Positions 7,102-14,511 of a DNA stretch of 17,686 nucleotides are shown here, piece after piece (position 1 is the first letter of the stretch; each line of letters opens with the position of its first letter). Under the pieces are notes generated by a model. That model was not told where the DNA came from, ran no database searches, and worked only from the letters and a program-made list of their open reading frames with translations. The position numbers were made by a program, and so were the translations under genes. Where the stretch lies: the NCBI GenBank assembly GCA_034440495.1, contig JAWXCE010000075.1, positions 1 through 17,686 on the forward strand. The letters are read 5' to 3'. Origin of the DNA: JAWXCE01 sp034440495. GTDB taxonomy: Bacteria; Pseudomonadota; Alphaproteobacteria; Rhizobiales; Rhodomicrobiaceae.

Positions 7102-7535
7102 GTCATCTCCAGATTATAGGGCATGGTTAAGCAACGTGGCGAAGGCGCGGGGATCCGTTTATCGTCCGCCACATAAAGCGTCCGGATCAGCTTCAGCGCC
7201 TCAAAGACACGGTTTTCGGTGACAAGATCACGGATATCGTTCAGGTCGCACAGAAGCTTTTGATTGTGCGTTGAGCTACATAGCAAGGAATGTGTATTTA
7301 AGAAAACGCGGAGCGCTTCCGCGCTAAGGTTTGGCTCAATTAGTAAGGTTTGCGCGGCGAAATACAGTTGCCGCAACGGCGATGTCGTTTGCTCTGGCAG
7401 CATGACGTGACTTTCCAGCAGGAACGTCACGTCATTCAGGATTTCTATCGACACCTTGCAGTTGAAACGCATCACGGCGCCGTTGATGTAAATCCGCTCG
7501 CCCGCTTTTACGGCGATATGCAGGCTTTTGCTCAT
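7098..7535 (-). CDS. flbT: Flagellin synthesis regulator FlbT
   Basis: FlbT is a small cytoplasmic post-transcriptional regulator. In Caulobacter it destabilises flagellin mRNA by binding its 5' leader, while in Brucella the homologue promotes flagellin production. The 145-residue protein has the family pattern: LHIAVKAGERIYINGAVMRF near 5-24, then SIEILNDVTFLLESHVMLPEQTTSPLRQLYFAAQTLLI (about 29-66). A longer frame reaches 7631, but ATG 7535 is chosen because homology begins at MSKSLHIAVK and this ATG overlaps the flaF stop (ATGA). Direction of the effect on flagellin here cannot be read from sequence. No flagellin gene is in the window. Confidence 0.93.
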   Translation of the reverse strand: MSKSLHIAVKAGERIYINGAVMRFNCKVSIEILNDVTFLLESHVMLPEQTTSPLRQLYFAAQTLLIEPNLSAEALRVFLNTHSLLCSSTHNQKLLCDLNDIRDLVTENRVFEALKLIRTLYVADDKRIPAPSPRCLTMPYNLEMT

Positions 7536-7879
7536 TGCAGTCCGTCGGCGATGGATTGGGATACGGCGATAATTCCGGCGAAATTGGCCGATCTGTCTTG
7601 GCGTATCTGCTCTGCCTCGCCCAAAATCCATAGGCCGATGGAGATGATGCTGGCCCGCAACTCCTTTGGCAGCTCGTTATCGGGCTTTGCGAGGTCTTCG
7701 AGAACGATGCTCCATAACCGCATCACAAATTCGAGCGCTTGAACGGCGTCCACCGAACGCGGCCCAGCGGCCTCGGCCTTGCGCAATAGTTCGATGGATC
7801 GCTCGATAGCGCGGCGCTCGTTTACACGATTATACTGCGGCGTATCTTCCAGAACGTCAGTATAGGAAAATTGATACAT
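7532..7879 (-). CDS. flaF: Flagellin biosynthesis regulator FlaF
   Basis: FlaF works with FlbT to balance flagellin synthesis and secretion, and is restricted to alphaproteobacteria. The 115-residue protein shows the family opening MYQFSYTDVLED and the helical body ERRAIERSIELLRKAEAAGP...ALEFVMRLWSIVLEDLAKPDNELPKELRASIISIGLWIL (about 22-88). ATG 7879 is chosen over a GTG at 7912 because AAGGA lies seven bases upstream of the ATG and homology starts at MYQF. It overlaps flbT by four bases and lies 35 bases after flgL. Confidence 0.94.
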   Translation of the reverse strand: MYQFSYTDVLEDTPQYNRVNERRAIERSIELLRKAEAAGPRSVDAVQALEFVMRLWSIVLEDLAKPDNELPKELRASIISIGLWILGEAEQIRQDRSANFAGIIAVSQSIADGLQ

Positions 7880-7914
7880 GAGTTTATCCTTGTTTTGTGT
7901 AAGGCAAGCCACGC

Positions 7915-8967
7915 CTACAAATAATTCAGCAGACTGAGCCTTTGAACCCGGGCGGTAAGGGCGTAAGCCGTCTCAATCTGCGTAATTAGAGCGCTTACCT
8001 TGGTCGAAGCCTCATAGGGATCGACGGTTTCAAGACCGTTGATGTGTTCGGTCAGGATGTTGACTTGCAGCGCCATCCGCTCGTCGGCATTACTCACTCG
8101 TTGCTGCGCTATGCCAAGCCGCGATTGAATATCGCCAATGCCTTGCGCGGCTTTGCCCAGTATCTTGGACGCCGCGTTTAGCACGGCTTCATAAGTATTC
8201 TGGTTTAACGTTTCCACGTTCAGATCGGCCACCATTGTGTATGCCTGCGCAAGGTCGCGAAAAGCCTGTTCGTTGGCGTTGGCAGACGTGTCGATCAGTT
8301 CGTATGTCGAAATGCGGCTGCGAATGTTGCTGTCGGACGCCGACGACCAGTCCGCGCTCCATGACGCTGCGCCGAAAAGCCCGTCAAAGCCTCCGCCGAG
8401 AAACGCTTCCATATCCGCGCTGGAGATGTTTGAGACGGCCGGATCGGACTGGGCAAAACCGAACTCGGCCAAGAACGCCGCCGCAACCGACGTACTGGCG
8501 GCGGATGCCGGCGACGCGACATATTCGGCCACGGGCTTCATATCCGTGTTGATGCCAGCGAATACGTACTCGCCGCCAGCCGTCGTGTTAAGCATATCCG
8601 TCAGCGCCGCCAGCCCGGCTTTCGCGGCGGCGGCGACGGTCGCCTTCGCACTCGCGCTTTCCCTCGCGCCGGTCAGCGAGTCGAGGAACGATTGCGCATT
8701 CCCGGCCATCTGCTTAATCGCGGCCTGCGACGCCGCGAGCCGGGTCGCTACAAGCACGTTGGTTTCCGTTATTTGGGTAAGCCGCTCAAACTCCTGACGC
8801 AGCGAAACCGTTTTGCCGGTCTCATACCCGAGGCTTTCGCCAACATCGATAAGCCGCCCGGTCGTGAGTTCCTTTTGCCCATCGGCGAGCCGCGTCTGCA
8901 GCGACATGAGCGAGAAGCGCGACGCCTCTGAAACGGTTTTTGTCGAAACAAAATAGGTCATATCCAC
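7915..8967 (-). CDS. flgL: Flagellar hook-associated protein FlgL (HAP3)
   Basis: FlgL is the second hook-filament junction protein, exported by the flagellar apparatus. The 350-residue sequence has flagellin-like ends: the N-terminal helix STKTVSEASRFSLMSLQTRLADGQKELTTGRLIDVG (about 8-43) and the C-terminal EASTKVSALITQIETAYALTARVQRLSLLNYL, with an Ala/Ser-rich, less conserved centre. The GTG at 8967 shares bases with the flgK TAG stop; an ATG two codons later (8961) is an alternative start, and neither ribosome site is decisive. Neighbours flgK and flaF fix the identity. Confidence 0.94.
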   Translation of the reverse strand: MDMTYFVSTKTVSEASRFSLMSLQTRLADGQKELTTGRLIDVGESLGYETGKTVSLRQEFERLTQITETNVLVATRLAASQAAIKQMAGNAQSFLDSLTGARESASAKATVAAAAKAGLAALTDMLNTTAGGEYVFAGINTDMKPVAEYVASPASAASTSVAAAFLAEFGFAQSDPAVSNISSADMEAFLGGGFDGLFGAASWSADWSSASDSNIRSRISTYELIDTSANANEQAFRDLAQAYTMVADLNVETLNQNTYEAVLNAASKILGKAAQGIGDIQSRLGIAQQRVSNADERMALQVNILTEHINGLETVDPYEASTKVSALITQIETAYALTARVQRLSLLNYL

Positions 8968-10436
8968 TATCCCGCTGCGGCTAGGAGGGTTTCAAACATT
9001 CCGTCAATGGCGGCAATAAGCTTGGCGGAGGCGGCGTAGGAGCGCTCAACCTCCAACATCCGCGTCATTTCCTGGTCGATATTCACGCCCGTGGCCGAGG
9101 ACAGCGCCTCGCCGGAGCGCTGCATCATGGTTTCGCTGTAGTCCATATCTTCCGACGCGGTTTTGCGAGCCTCCGAGAGCCAGGCGACGGATGAGGCGGA
9201 AAATCCGCGCACATTCGCTGAGGTCTCAAGCCCGGCAACAGCGTCGAACGGTCGGTTTGCGCCCAAAGCGTCTGACAGCGTCAGCAACCGATCCGAAAAG
9301 CCAGACGCGGAAGTCGCGTTGTAAACATAGGCCGCGCCGTTGACGCCGCTATCGCGCAACAGCTTTGCGCTGCCGCCTAAATCAGGGTCAACGGCGGGGT
9401 TCACCGCAATGGACGCTGCGACGCCGTTTACGATAGTGCCTGTGCCGGGAATAGCTGGCGCGCCGGAGTAAGTGAAAAGCCCAGTGGCGTCGGCAAGCAA
9501 TGGCGTCGCGCTCTGGTCGGTCTCGCGGAAAATGTCCACCAGCGCGCGGGCGGTCTCGTCGAGCTGCCGCTGATAGCTGACTGCGTAATCGTCCCGCACC
9601 TGCGTCAAACCATAGATTTTGCCGGATGAAATGGGCATTGCCGCGCTGCTGCCGGTGACAGGCACGCCGTCAATTGTTACCGAGCCGCCCTGTATCCCAG
9701 CGGTGAACATCGAGGTGGCGGTGAATTGCACCGTCCTTGCGGTGGTCTCGAACAGGGTCACGCCGCCATCGGTGTAAAGCGCCATGTCGCCGCCAGCGCG
9801 GTTTAGCGGCCGCACGCCGATCAACTCCGAGACGCTCGCAAGCAAGCTGTCGCGTTCATCCAGCGCATCGGTGACATCCGCGCCGGATTGCACGCCTTTG
9901 ACGATGGTTTCGTTGGCCTTGCCAAACTGGCGCAGCAATTCGTTTACCCGCGTCACCGCTTCGGCGATGCCCGCGTCAGCATCCTTGCGCACGGCTTGCG
10001 TGATGGAGGTTGCTTCGTTAAGCGAAACCGCCAGCTTTTTTGCGGTTAGCACGGTTGACTTTGCGACCGTGATGTCGCCGGGCGTAGTGGCGTATTGCTG
10101 CAAATCCGACCCGAGCTTCTCGATGAGCGCAGCGGGCGAGGCGTCAAGTTCGGGATCGTTGATGGTGCGTTCGAGTTGGTTGAGCGACGATGTGATGGCT
10201 TGATGCGAGGCGGCGGCGCTGCGGGCGGTCAGTGAGTTCACAAACAGCGCCTGATTTGATGCCCGCGTTATGGACGCGGCCCGCACCCCGCCATCACCGG
10301 TCGTGACCAGATTGACGGTTTTGCGCGATGCGTTGGCTTCCCCGGCGCGCGCGATATTGCGCGACAGCACGGCAATCTGCTCGGAATTGGCGCCGAGGCT
10401 GGAGTTCGCGACGCCTGTGGCAATGTTGAGCGACAT
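8967..10436 (-). CDS. flgK: Flagellar hook-associated protein FlgK (HAP1)
   Basis: FlgK forms the first junction zone between hook and filament. The 489-residue protein has the rod/hook/HAP-type N-terminus (MSLNIATGVANSSLGANSEQIAVLSRNIARAGEANASRKTV) and a matching C-terminal coiled-coil end (GVNIDQEMTRMLEVERSYAASAKLIAAIDGMFETLLAA). The central region is variable and rich in Ala, Thr and Ser, as expected for a surface part. It starts ten bases after the flgE stop and overlaps flgL by three. No signal peptide is present or expected. Confidence 0.95.
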   Translation of the reverse strand: MSLNIATGVANSSLGANSEQIAVLSRNIARAGEANASRKTVNLVTTGDGGVRAASITRASNQALFVNSLTARSAAASHQAITSSLNQLERTINDPELDASPAALIEKLGSDLQQYATTPGDITVAKSTVLTAKKLAVSLNEATSITQAVRKDADAGIAEAVTRVNELLRQFGKANETIVKGVQSGADVTDALDERDSLLASVSELIGVRPLNRAGGDMALYTDGGVTLFETTARTVQFTATSMFTAGIQGGSVTIDGVPVTGSSAAMPISSGKIYGLTQVRDDYAVSYQRQLDETARALVDIFRETDQSATPLLADATGLFTYSGAPAIPGTGTIVNGVAASIAVNPAVDPDLGGSAKLLRDSGVNGAAYVYNATSASGFSDRLLTLSDALGANRPFDAVAGLETSANVRGFSASSVAWLSEARKTASEDMDYSETMMQRSGEALSSATGVNIDQEMTRMLEVERSYAASAKLIAAIDGMFETLLAAAG

Positions 10437-10446
10437 CTGCTCGCCC

Positions 10447-11709
10447 CTATCGCTTCAGGTTGACGAGAACGTCGATCAGTTCAGCGCCAGTCTGGAAAAC
10501 CTTGGAGTTCACCGTGTAATTGCGCTGCGACTCGATCATGGCGGTCAGCTCCGTCGCCAGATCGACGGTGGACTGCTCGATGGCGCCGGACACGATGGCG
10601 CCAAAGCCGCCCTGATCGGCGAAACCGATCAGCATGTCGCCGGAGTCAATGCTGGGCATGTAGACATTGCCCGCCAGCGGATCGAGGTTGTCAGGGCTGC
10701 GCACTGTGGCAAGCGGGATTTGATAGCCCGCCACGCGGGAGCCATCCTGGAAGACAATGAACATTGTCCCATCCTCGCCGATCTGCACCTCGGATACCGA
10801 GCTAGGCGCGTTGCCGTCCACCTTCGCGCTTAGAACCGTGTAATTCGCGGCAAGCTGCGTGGTCTGCGACAGGTCAAGCACGAGAGAGCCGCCGTTAGGC
10901 ACGGGGATGGTCAGCGATTGAGCGTTGGCCGCCGTCAGTTTGCCAGTCGCGGGGTCGAATGCGAGCGCGTCGTCGGCCAGAACCGCCGCCGCAGAATAAG
11001 GAAAGCCGCCACCGGTCGCCGCGCCTGACTGATCGAAAGCCGCGACCTCCCAGGCGTTGGCGGCGGTCTTGGTGAAGTAAACGTCGAGCGTAACCTCGCG
11101 CCCCAGATTATCATAAGCGATGAGCGATGTTTTCGATGAGAAAGCCGCAGTTGTAGCGTTGGCTGATGGAAGGTTGGCCGCCGCAACTAGAGCCGCATCG
11201 GCGTCAACATTGACGTAAAGGTTGCCTTCGGTGGACGGGTTGGCCTGCATTCCAACCGATCCGAGATTGATCGCCTCCAGTCCCGCCGCGCCATTCGCCA
11301 CCGCACTAGGCGCGCCGTTCACCAGGCTGTAGCCCATCAGCTTGAATCCGCCCGCATTGACCAGATTGCCTTCGCCGTCTTCGACGAAAGACCCCGCCCT
11401 CGTCAGCATGGGCTGTGCATCCGAGCCAGAGACGACAAAAAAGCCATCCCCGCGCACGGCCAAGTCGGTGATGGACGAGGTGTAGCTGAGGGCGCCCTGT
11501 TCGCTGACGCCGTAGCGGATGTTCGTTTCGACGCTGCCCGACTGGTAGTCGGAAACGCCGGATTCGAGAATAAAAGACGAAAATTCCGCTGATGCGCGTT
11601 TATAGCCCGCCGTGCTCCCGTTCGCGATGTTGTCGGCGACCGTACCCAGCCGGTTCGCCTGCGCCGCCATGCCTGACGCGCTCGTTCTCATTAATCCGTA
11701 AAGGCTCAT
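10447..11709 (-). CDS. flgE: Flagellar hook protein FlgE
   Basis: FlgE polymerises into the hook, the flexible joint outside the outer membrane. The 420-residue protein has the rod/hook N-terminal motif (MSLYGLMRTSASGMAAQANRLGTVADNIANGSTAGYKR, about 1-38), an inner FlgE/F/G region (ITDLAVRGDGFFVVSG, about 80-95), a central hook domain, and the C-terminal helix (LATELTAMIESQRNYTVNSKVFQTGAELIDVLVNLKR). It is the first structural gene after ftcR. GGGCGGA five bases before the ATG is a weak ribosome site. The 156-base AT-rich region in front probably carries the promoter. Confidence 0.96.
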   Translation of the reverse strand: MSLYGLMRTSASGMAAQANRLGTVADNIANGSTAGYKRASAEFSSFILESGVSDYQSGSVETNIRYGVSEQGALSYTSSITDLAVRGDGFFVVSGSDAQPMLTRAGSFVEDGEGNLVNAGGFKLMGYSLVNGAPSAVANGAAGLEAINLGSVGMQANPSTEGNLYVNVDADAALVAAANLPSANATTAAFSSKTSLIAYDNLGREVTLDVYFTKTAANAWEVAAFDQSGAATGGGFPYSAAAVLADDALAFDPATGKLTAANAQSLTIPVPNGGSLVLDLSQTTQLAANYTVLSAKVDGNAPSSVSEVQIGEDGTMFIVFQDGSRVAGYQIPLATVRSPDNLDPLAGNVYMPSIDSGDMLIGFADQGGFGAIVSGAIEQSTVDLATELTAMIESQRNYTVNSKVFQTGAELIDVLVNLKR

Positions 11710-11865
11710 TGTATCCGCCCGTTCTTTTGGTCAAAGTGTGCAAGCAACGCGCAGAAAATTTAGAATACTACAATAATATTGATTTTAATTCGCCCTAAGC
11801 GCAAATATTAGTAATATATTAAAAATAATTACGATATTATTTATAATATTTATAAAATTATTACT
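11710..11865 (-). promoter_or_regulatory. AT-rich control region between ftcR and flgE with tandem repeats
   Basis: This 156-base gap is strongly AT-rich from about 11757 to 11865, against GC-rich genes on both sides. It holds a perfect tandem 9-bp repeat, TATTTATAA twice (11838-11846 and 11847-11855), and ATATTA twice at 11-bp spacing (11805-11810 and 11816-11821). Regulators of the OmpR family commonly bind direct repeats about one helical turn apart, so this could hold FtcR sites driving flgE; that is inference. No convincing intrinsic terminator for ftcR is seen, and no unique -35/-10 pair can be picked. Confidence 0.45.
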
Positions 11866-12534
11866 TTAGGCGCACATGCGGTAGCCAAGATATCGTTGCG
11901 AGTCGATCGGATCGTGGCCCATTCGCTGACGCAGGCGTTTGCGCAGTTTGCTGATGTGGCTTTCAACAACGTTCTCGTCGATATGCTCGTCGAAGATGCC
12001 GTAAACAGCGTTGAAGAGCTGGGTTTTCGTCACCCGCTTGCCTTGGTGCGACATCAGATATTCAAGGATGCGGCGTTCCCGCCGGGGCAGCGGCAACACC
12101 TCACCTTTCACCTCCGGGTCGCGGCCATCGAAAAAGACGCGCAGGTCGCCGCTTTCGCCGTTGGTGTCCTGAGCGCCGCCGCGCCGCTGTATGGCGTTGA
12201 TGCGCGCCAGAATCTCTTTAACATGCACGGGCTTACGCACAACATCGTCCACCCCGGACGCAAACAGGTCCAGCGTATCCTCAAGCGATTTATTCTCGTT
12301 CAGCGCAATCACGACCGCCGAACAGCGGTTTTTGATGAGCTTTGGAAGATTGCGGCGGTCGCTCCATTCGCCGAGCAAAAACGCCTCTATGGCGACAATA
12401 TCCGCGTCCGCGACGCCGCCCACCCAAGCGCCTAAATCCTGAGGCGACAGTGCCGCAGTGGCGACGCCTTCCCGGTTGAACCAAGCGGAAAAGCCCTCCT
12501 TGACGGAGTCCCTGTCGTCCACGATTACGATCAT
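11866..12534 (-). CDS. ftcR: Flagellar two-component-type regulator FtcR/Rem
   Basis: The family (FtcR in Brucella, Rem in Sinorhizobium) is an OmpR-like activator of flagellar genes. The 222-residue protein has a receiver-like domain (about 1-112) and a winged-helix DNA-binding domain (about 130-222) with LPRRERRILEYLMSHQGKRVTKTQLF and the recognition-helix region ENVVESHISKLRKRLRQ. The acidic pair at residues 6-7 (VDD) and the conserved Lys (VVRKP, residue 101) are present, but the phospho-acceptor position carries Glu50 (IVAIEAFLLGE) rather than Asp. Control may therefore be by abundance or protein contact rather than phosphorylation. No partner histidine kinase is nearby. It lies immediately upstream of flgE on the same strand, the position known for ftcR. 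Confidence 0.92.
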   Translation of the reverse strand: MIVIVDDRDSVKEGFSAWFNREGVATAALSPQDLGAWVGGVADADIVAIEAFLLGEWSDRRNLPKLIKNRCSAVVIALNENKSLEDTLDLFASGVDDVVRKPVHVKEILARINAIQRRGGAQDTNGESGDLRVFFDGRDPEVKGEVLPLPRRERRILEYLMSHQGKRVTKTQLFNAVYGIFDEHIDENVVESHISKLRKRLRQRMGHDPIDSQRYLGYRMCA

Positions 12535-12641
12535 GCCTACCCCGAATCATTGTTCGTTACTTAGGGCAAGGTATAAATCTAGTATTATCAAGTCAATGAA
12601 ATGATACTTTATACTTTGATTAGATTTAAGAATAGATTTAA
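12535..12641 (-). promoter_or_regulatory. Putative ftcR promoter with upstream direct-repeat boxes
   Basis: On the minus strand a TTGACT (12591-12596) lies upstream of a TATACC (12570-12575); the 15-base spacing is short for a housekeeping promoter, and TACCTT at 17-base spacing is an alternative -10. Just upstream of the -35 are two pairs of exact direct repeats: ATACTTT at 12604-12610 and 12611-12617 (plus-strand reading), and TAGATTTAA at 12621-12629 and 12633-12641, spaced 12 bp. Placement directly behind the -35 is that of an activator site. The rest of the 12535-12764 gap holds only a weak hairpin (12721-12753). Confidence 0.45.
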
Positions 12642-12764
12642 TTACATTGCTGTCTATTCTGCGTTTATAAGCCCGGAATGACGATTTTTGCAGGCTTAAT
12701 TGGCAATCAAGAGGCGGGTTTCGCCGCGATGAGCTTTTAGATGACTGCGGCGATGCTGCGTTTA

Positions 12765-13388
12765 TTAGGAAGAGGTGAGCTTTAGCCGCAACGCTTCCAA
12801 CTCCGATTCAAGGCTCAAGATACGATTTTGCAAAGGTTGCACAGCTTCGCGCACCTCAAGGGCGGTGAAGCGGGGCGCTATGTGCTGCGAGCAATTCCAG
12901 TCGAACGCCTCCACGGCGATGATAAAACCGCGCTCGACATGCGCGCCGTATTCGGGCGCTGCAAGACGGGCCATGAGTTCGGGCGCATCATGAACGCCAA
13001 CCAGCCGCGCGCGACCAAGCAGCTTAAGCCGCGCCTGATTCGGGTAGTCAATAAAGAACAGCGAAACGTGGTCATTTGCAGCAAGATTTCCCGCGCTGAT
13101 ATATTGCCGGTTGCCGCGAAAATCCGCGAAACCAATAGTTTTTTCGTCTAGCACGCGCACAAATCCTGCAGGCCCGCCGCGATGCTGGATGTATGGCCAC
13201 CCGGTTTCACCCACCGTCGCCATGTAAAAGCTGTCGCGCGCGGCGATGAAACCGATCTCGTCCTCGGTAAGGCGATCGTGATGATCCGGCCCTTCGTCCT
13301 GGCGGGCGTAGGCGCGGCGGCTGCCCATAGCTTCCTGCACCGCGCGCACGTTGGGCGTATATGCAATCTGGGCAAATTTATGCGCCAT
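12765..13388 (-). CDS. Pyridoxamine 5'-phosphate oxidase-family (flavin split-barrel) protein
   Basis: The 207-residue protein fits the PNPOx-like split-barrel family, whose members bind FMN or a related cofactor and reduce small substrates. Seen: SRRAYARQDEG near 23-33, the barrel core DSFYMATVGETGWPYIQHRGGPAGFVRVLD (about 52-81), FADFRGNRQYISAGNLAAN (about 87-105), and an ending FDWNCSQHIAPRFT (about 163-176), followed by a short C-terminal coiled coil (VQPLQNRILSLESELEALRLKL). It is not PdxH itself, which has different substrate-binding residues. GGAGA five bases before ATG 13388 supports the start. It is the last gene of the five-gene run facing lysR, 13 bases after the VOC gene. The substrate is unknown. 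Confidence 0.85.
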   Translation of the reverse strand: MAHKFAQIAYTPNVRAVQEAMGSRRAYARQDEGPDHHDRLTEDEIGFIAARDSFYMATVGETGWPYIQHRGGPAGFVRVLDEKTIGFADFRGNRQYISAGNLAANDHVSLFFIDYPNQARLKLLGRARLVGVHDAPELMARLAAPEYGAHVERGFIIAVEAFDWNCSQHIAPRFTALEVREAVQPLQNRILSLESELEALRLKLTSS

Positions 13389-13401
13389 GGCTGTCTCCTA
13401 T

Positions 13402-13934
13402 TCAAACGGTGTTTACAGGCGGCTCGCCGAGCAAATCGTCGAGATCAAGGCGGCGGGTAAACATTGCGAGTTCGCCGCTTTCTGTTCGAGTCCATGCGTC
13501 CTGCGGGCGGTACCAGTATAGCTCCACGCCATTGCCATCCGGATCGCGCAAGTAAAGCGCTTCGCTGACCCCATGATCGCTGGCTCCGTCTAGCGAGATG
13601 TTAGCGGCTTGTATGCGCCGCAGAGCGTCGGCCAGATCGGGCGTGTAGGGTAAAGAGTAGCCAAGTGATAAAGCCCGGTGGCGCCTGCGGGCGGCGCCGA
13701 TCCGCCAAGGCTTTCCCACGTGTTCAGCCCGATGTGATGATGATAGCCGCCCGCCGCGATGAACGCCGCGCCGCTGGCATAGCGCTGCATGAGCGAAAAG
13801 CCCAACACACCGCAGTAAAACGCTAGTGCGCGGTCGAGGTCGGCAACCTTTAGATGCACGTGGCCGATGCGGACGCCCGCAGCTATCGGATTTGCGGGCG
13901 CTGAAATCGGCTTTAACGCGGGTTCGTTTTTCAT
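13402..13934 (-). pseudogene. VOC-family (glyoxalase/extradiol dioxygenase-like) protein, broken by one frameshift
   Basis: Two overlapping frames together give one VOC protein. The first (from ATG 13934, with GGAGG upstream) encodes IGHVHLKVADLDRALAFYCGVLGF, GGYHHHIGLNTW and GLYHLATLYPTR; the second continues DLADALRRIQ...YLRDPDGNGVELYWYRP to the stop at 13402. The join is near 13639-13642. Adding one base there restores about 177 residues, reading YPTR-P/A-DLADAL. The expected metal ligands are all present: His in HVHLKV, His in HHHIG, and Glu in GVELYW. One base lost from a C run (plus-strand GGG at 13639-13641) explains it. It is either a young pseudogene or a sequencing error; intact flanks favour a recent or artefactual event. 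Family chemistry is extradiol ring cleavage or glyoxalase-like isomerisation. Confidence 0.85.
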
Positions 13935-13944
13935 GTAAGCCTCC

Positions 13945-13971
13945 AGATCAATGGTTCAATAATGTTGATCT
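13945..13971 (-). other. Intercistronic stem-loop before the VOC gene
   Basis: AGATCAA (13945-13951) and TTGATCT (13965-13971) form a perfect 7-bp stem around a 13-base loop, in the 50-base gap between the DUF1348 gene and the VOC gene. The start codon of the VOC gene lies 11 bases beyond it. There is no T-run, so termination is not indicated; it may affect mRNA stability or access to the ribosome site. Confidence 0.4.
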
Positions 13972-13984
13972 AGTAACGCCGGGG

Positions 13985-14455
13985 TTAAAGTCCAAGCTCC
14001 GAAAGGCTGGGGTGGTCGCTCGGGCGGACACCTAACGGCCAGTGGTATTTGCGGTCGCTTTCCTTGATCGGCATGTCGTTGATGCTGGCGAAGCGGCGGC
14101 GCATCAGCCCGCTTTCGTCGAACTCCCAGTTCTCGTTACCGTAGGAGCGGAACCAGTGGCCGCTGTCGTCATGCCATTCATAGGCAAAGCGCACGGCGAT
14201 GCGGTCTCCGCCGAATGTCCACACCTCCTTGATAAGCCGGTAATCTAGCTCCTTCGCCCATTTGCGGGTTAGGAATTGTACGATCTCCACGCGGCCTTTT
14301 GGAAACTCCGCGCGATTGCGCCATTGGCTGTCCTCGGTGTAGGCGAGCGCGACTTTCGCCGGATCGCGACGGTTCCAGGCGTCCTCGGCGGCGCGCGCTT
14401 TCTGCGCGGCTGTTTCGGCGGTGAATGGCGGGAATGGCGGGCCGGCGTCAGTCAT
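13985..14455 (-). CDS. NTF2-like protein, DUF1348 family
   Basis: The 156-residue protein matches the DUF1348 branch of the NTF2/SnoaL-like fold: FTAETAAQKARAAEDAWNRRDPAKVALAYTEDSQWRNRAEFPKGR near the start, then IVQFLTRKWAKELDYRLIKEVWTFGGDRIAVRFAYEWHDDSGHWFRSYGNENWEF and INDMPIKESDRKYHWPLG. The fold is a cone-shaped barrel with an internal pocket; family function is unknown, and both enzymatic and binding roles occur in the superfamily. In-frame ATGs lie at 14467, 14461 and 14455; GGAG six bases before 14455 decides for that one. It sits between the hydrolase and VOC genes with a stem-loop on each side, suggesting a shared pathway. No signal peptide. Confidence 0.88.
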   Translation of the reverse strand: MTDAGPPFPPFTAETAAQKARAAEDAWNRRDPAKVALAYTEDSQWRNRAEFPKGRVEIVQFLTRKWAKELDYRLIKEVWTFGGDRIAVRFAYEWHDDSGHWFRSYGNENWEFDESGLMRRRFASINDMPIKESDRKYHWPLGVRPSDHPSLSELGL

Positions 14456-14475
14456 GGTCATCTCCATTGTCGGTT

Positions 14476-14502
14476 GGGGAGCGGCGCGTGGAACGCCGCC
14501 CC
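14476..14502 (-). other. Intercistronic stem-loop before the DUF1348 gene
   Basis: In the gap between the hydrolase stop and the DUF1348 start, the minus strand folds as GCGGCG/CGCCGC with a seven-base loop, extended by GGG/CCC past a one-base bulge. It is GC-rich and stable-looking, but no T-run follows, so it is not a classical terminator. It could cause partial termination or protect upstream mRNA. Confidence 0.45.
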
Positions 14503-14511
14503 GGTTTAGCG

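Noticed and set aside
12721..12753. TCGCCGC/GCGGCGA 7-bp stem after the PNPOx-family gene as a terminator
   Set aside because: The loop is 19 bases and no T-run follows on the minus strand, so intrinsic termination is not supported.
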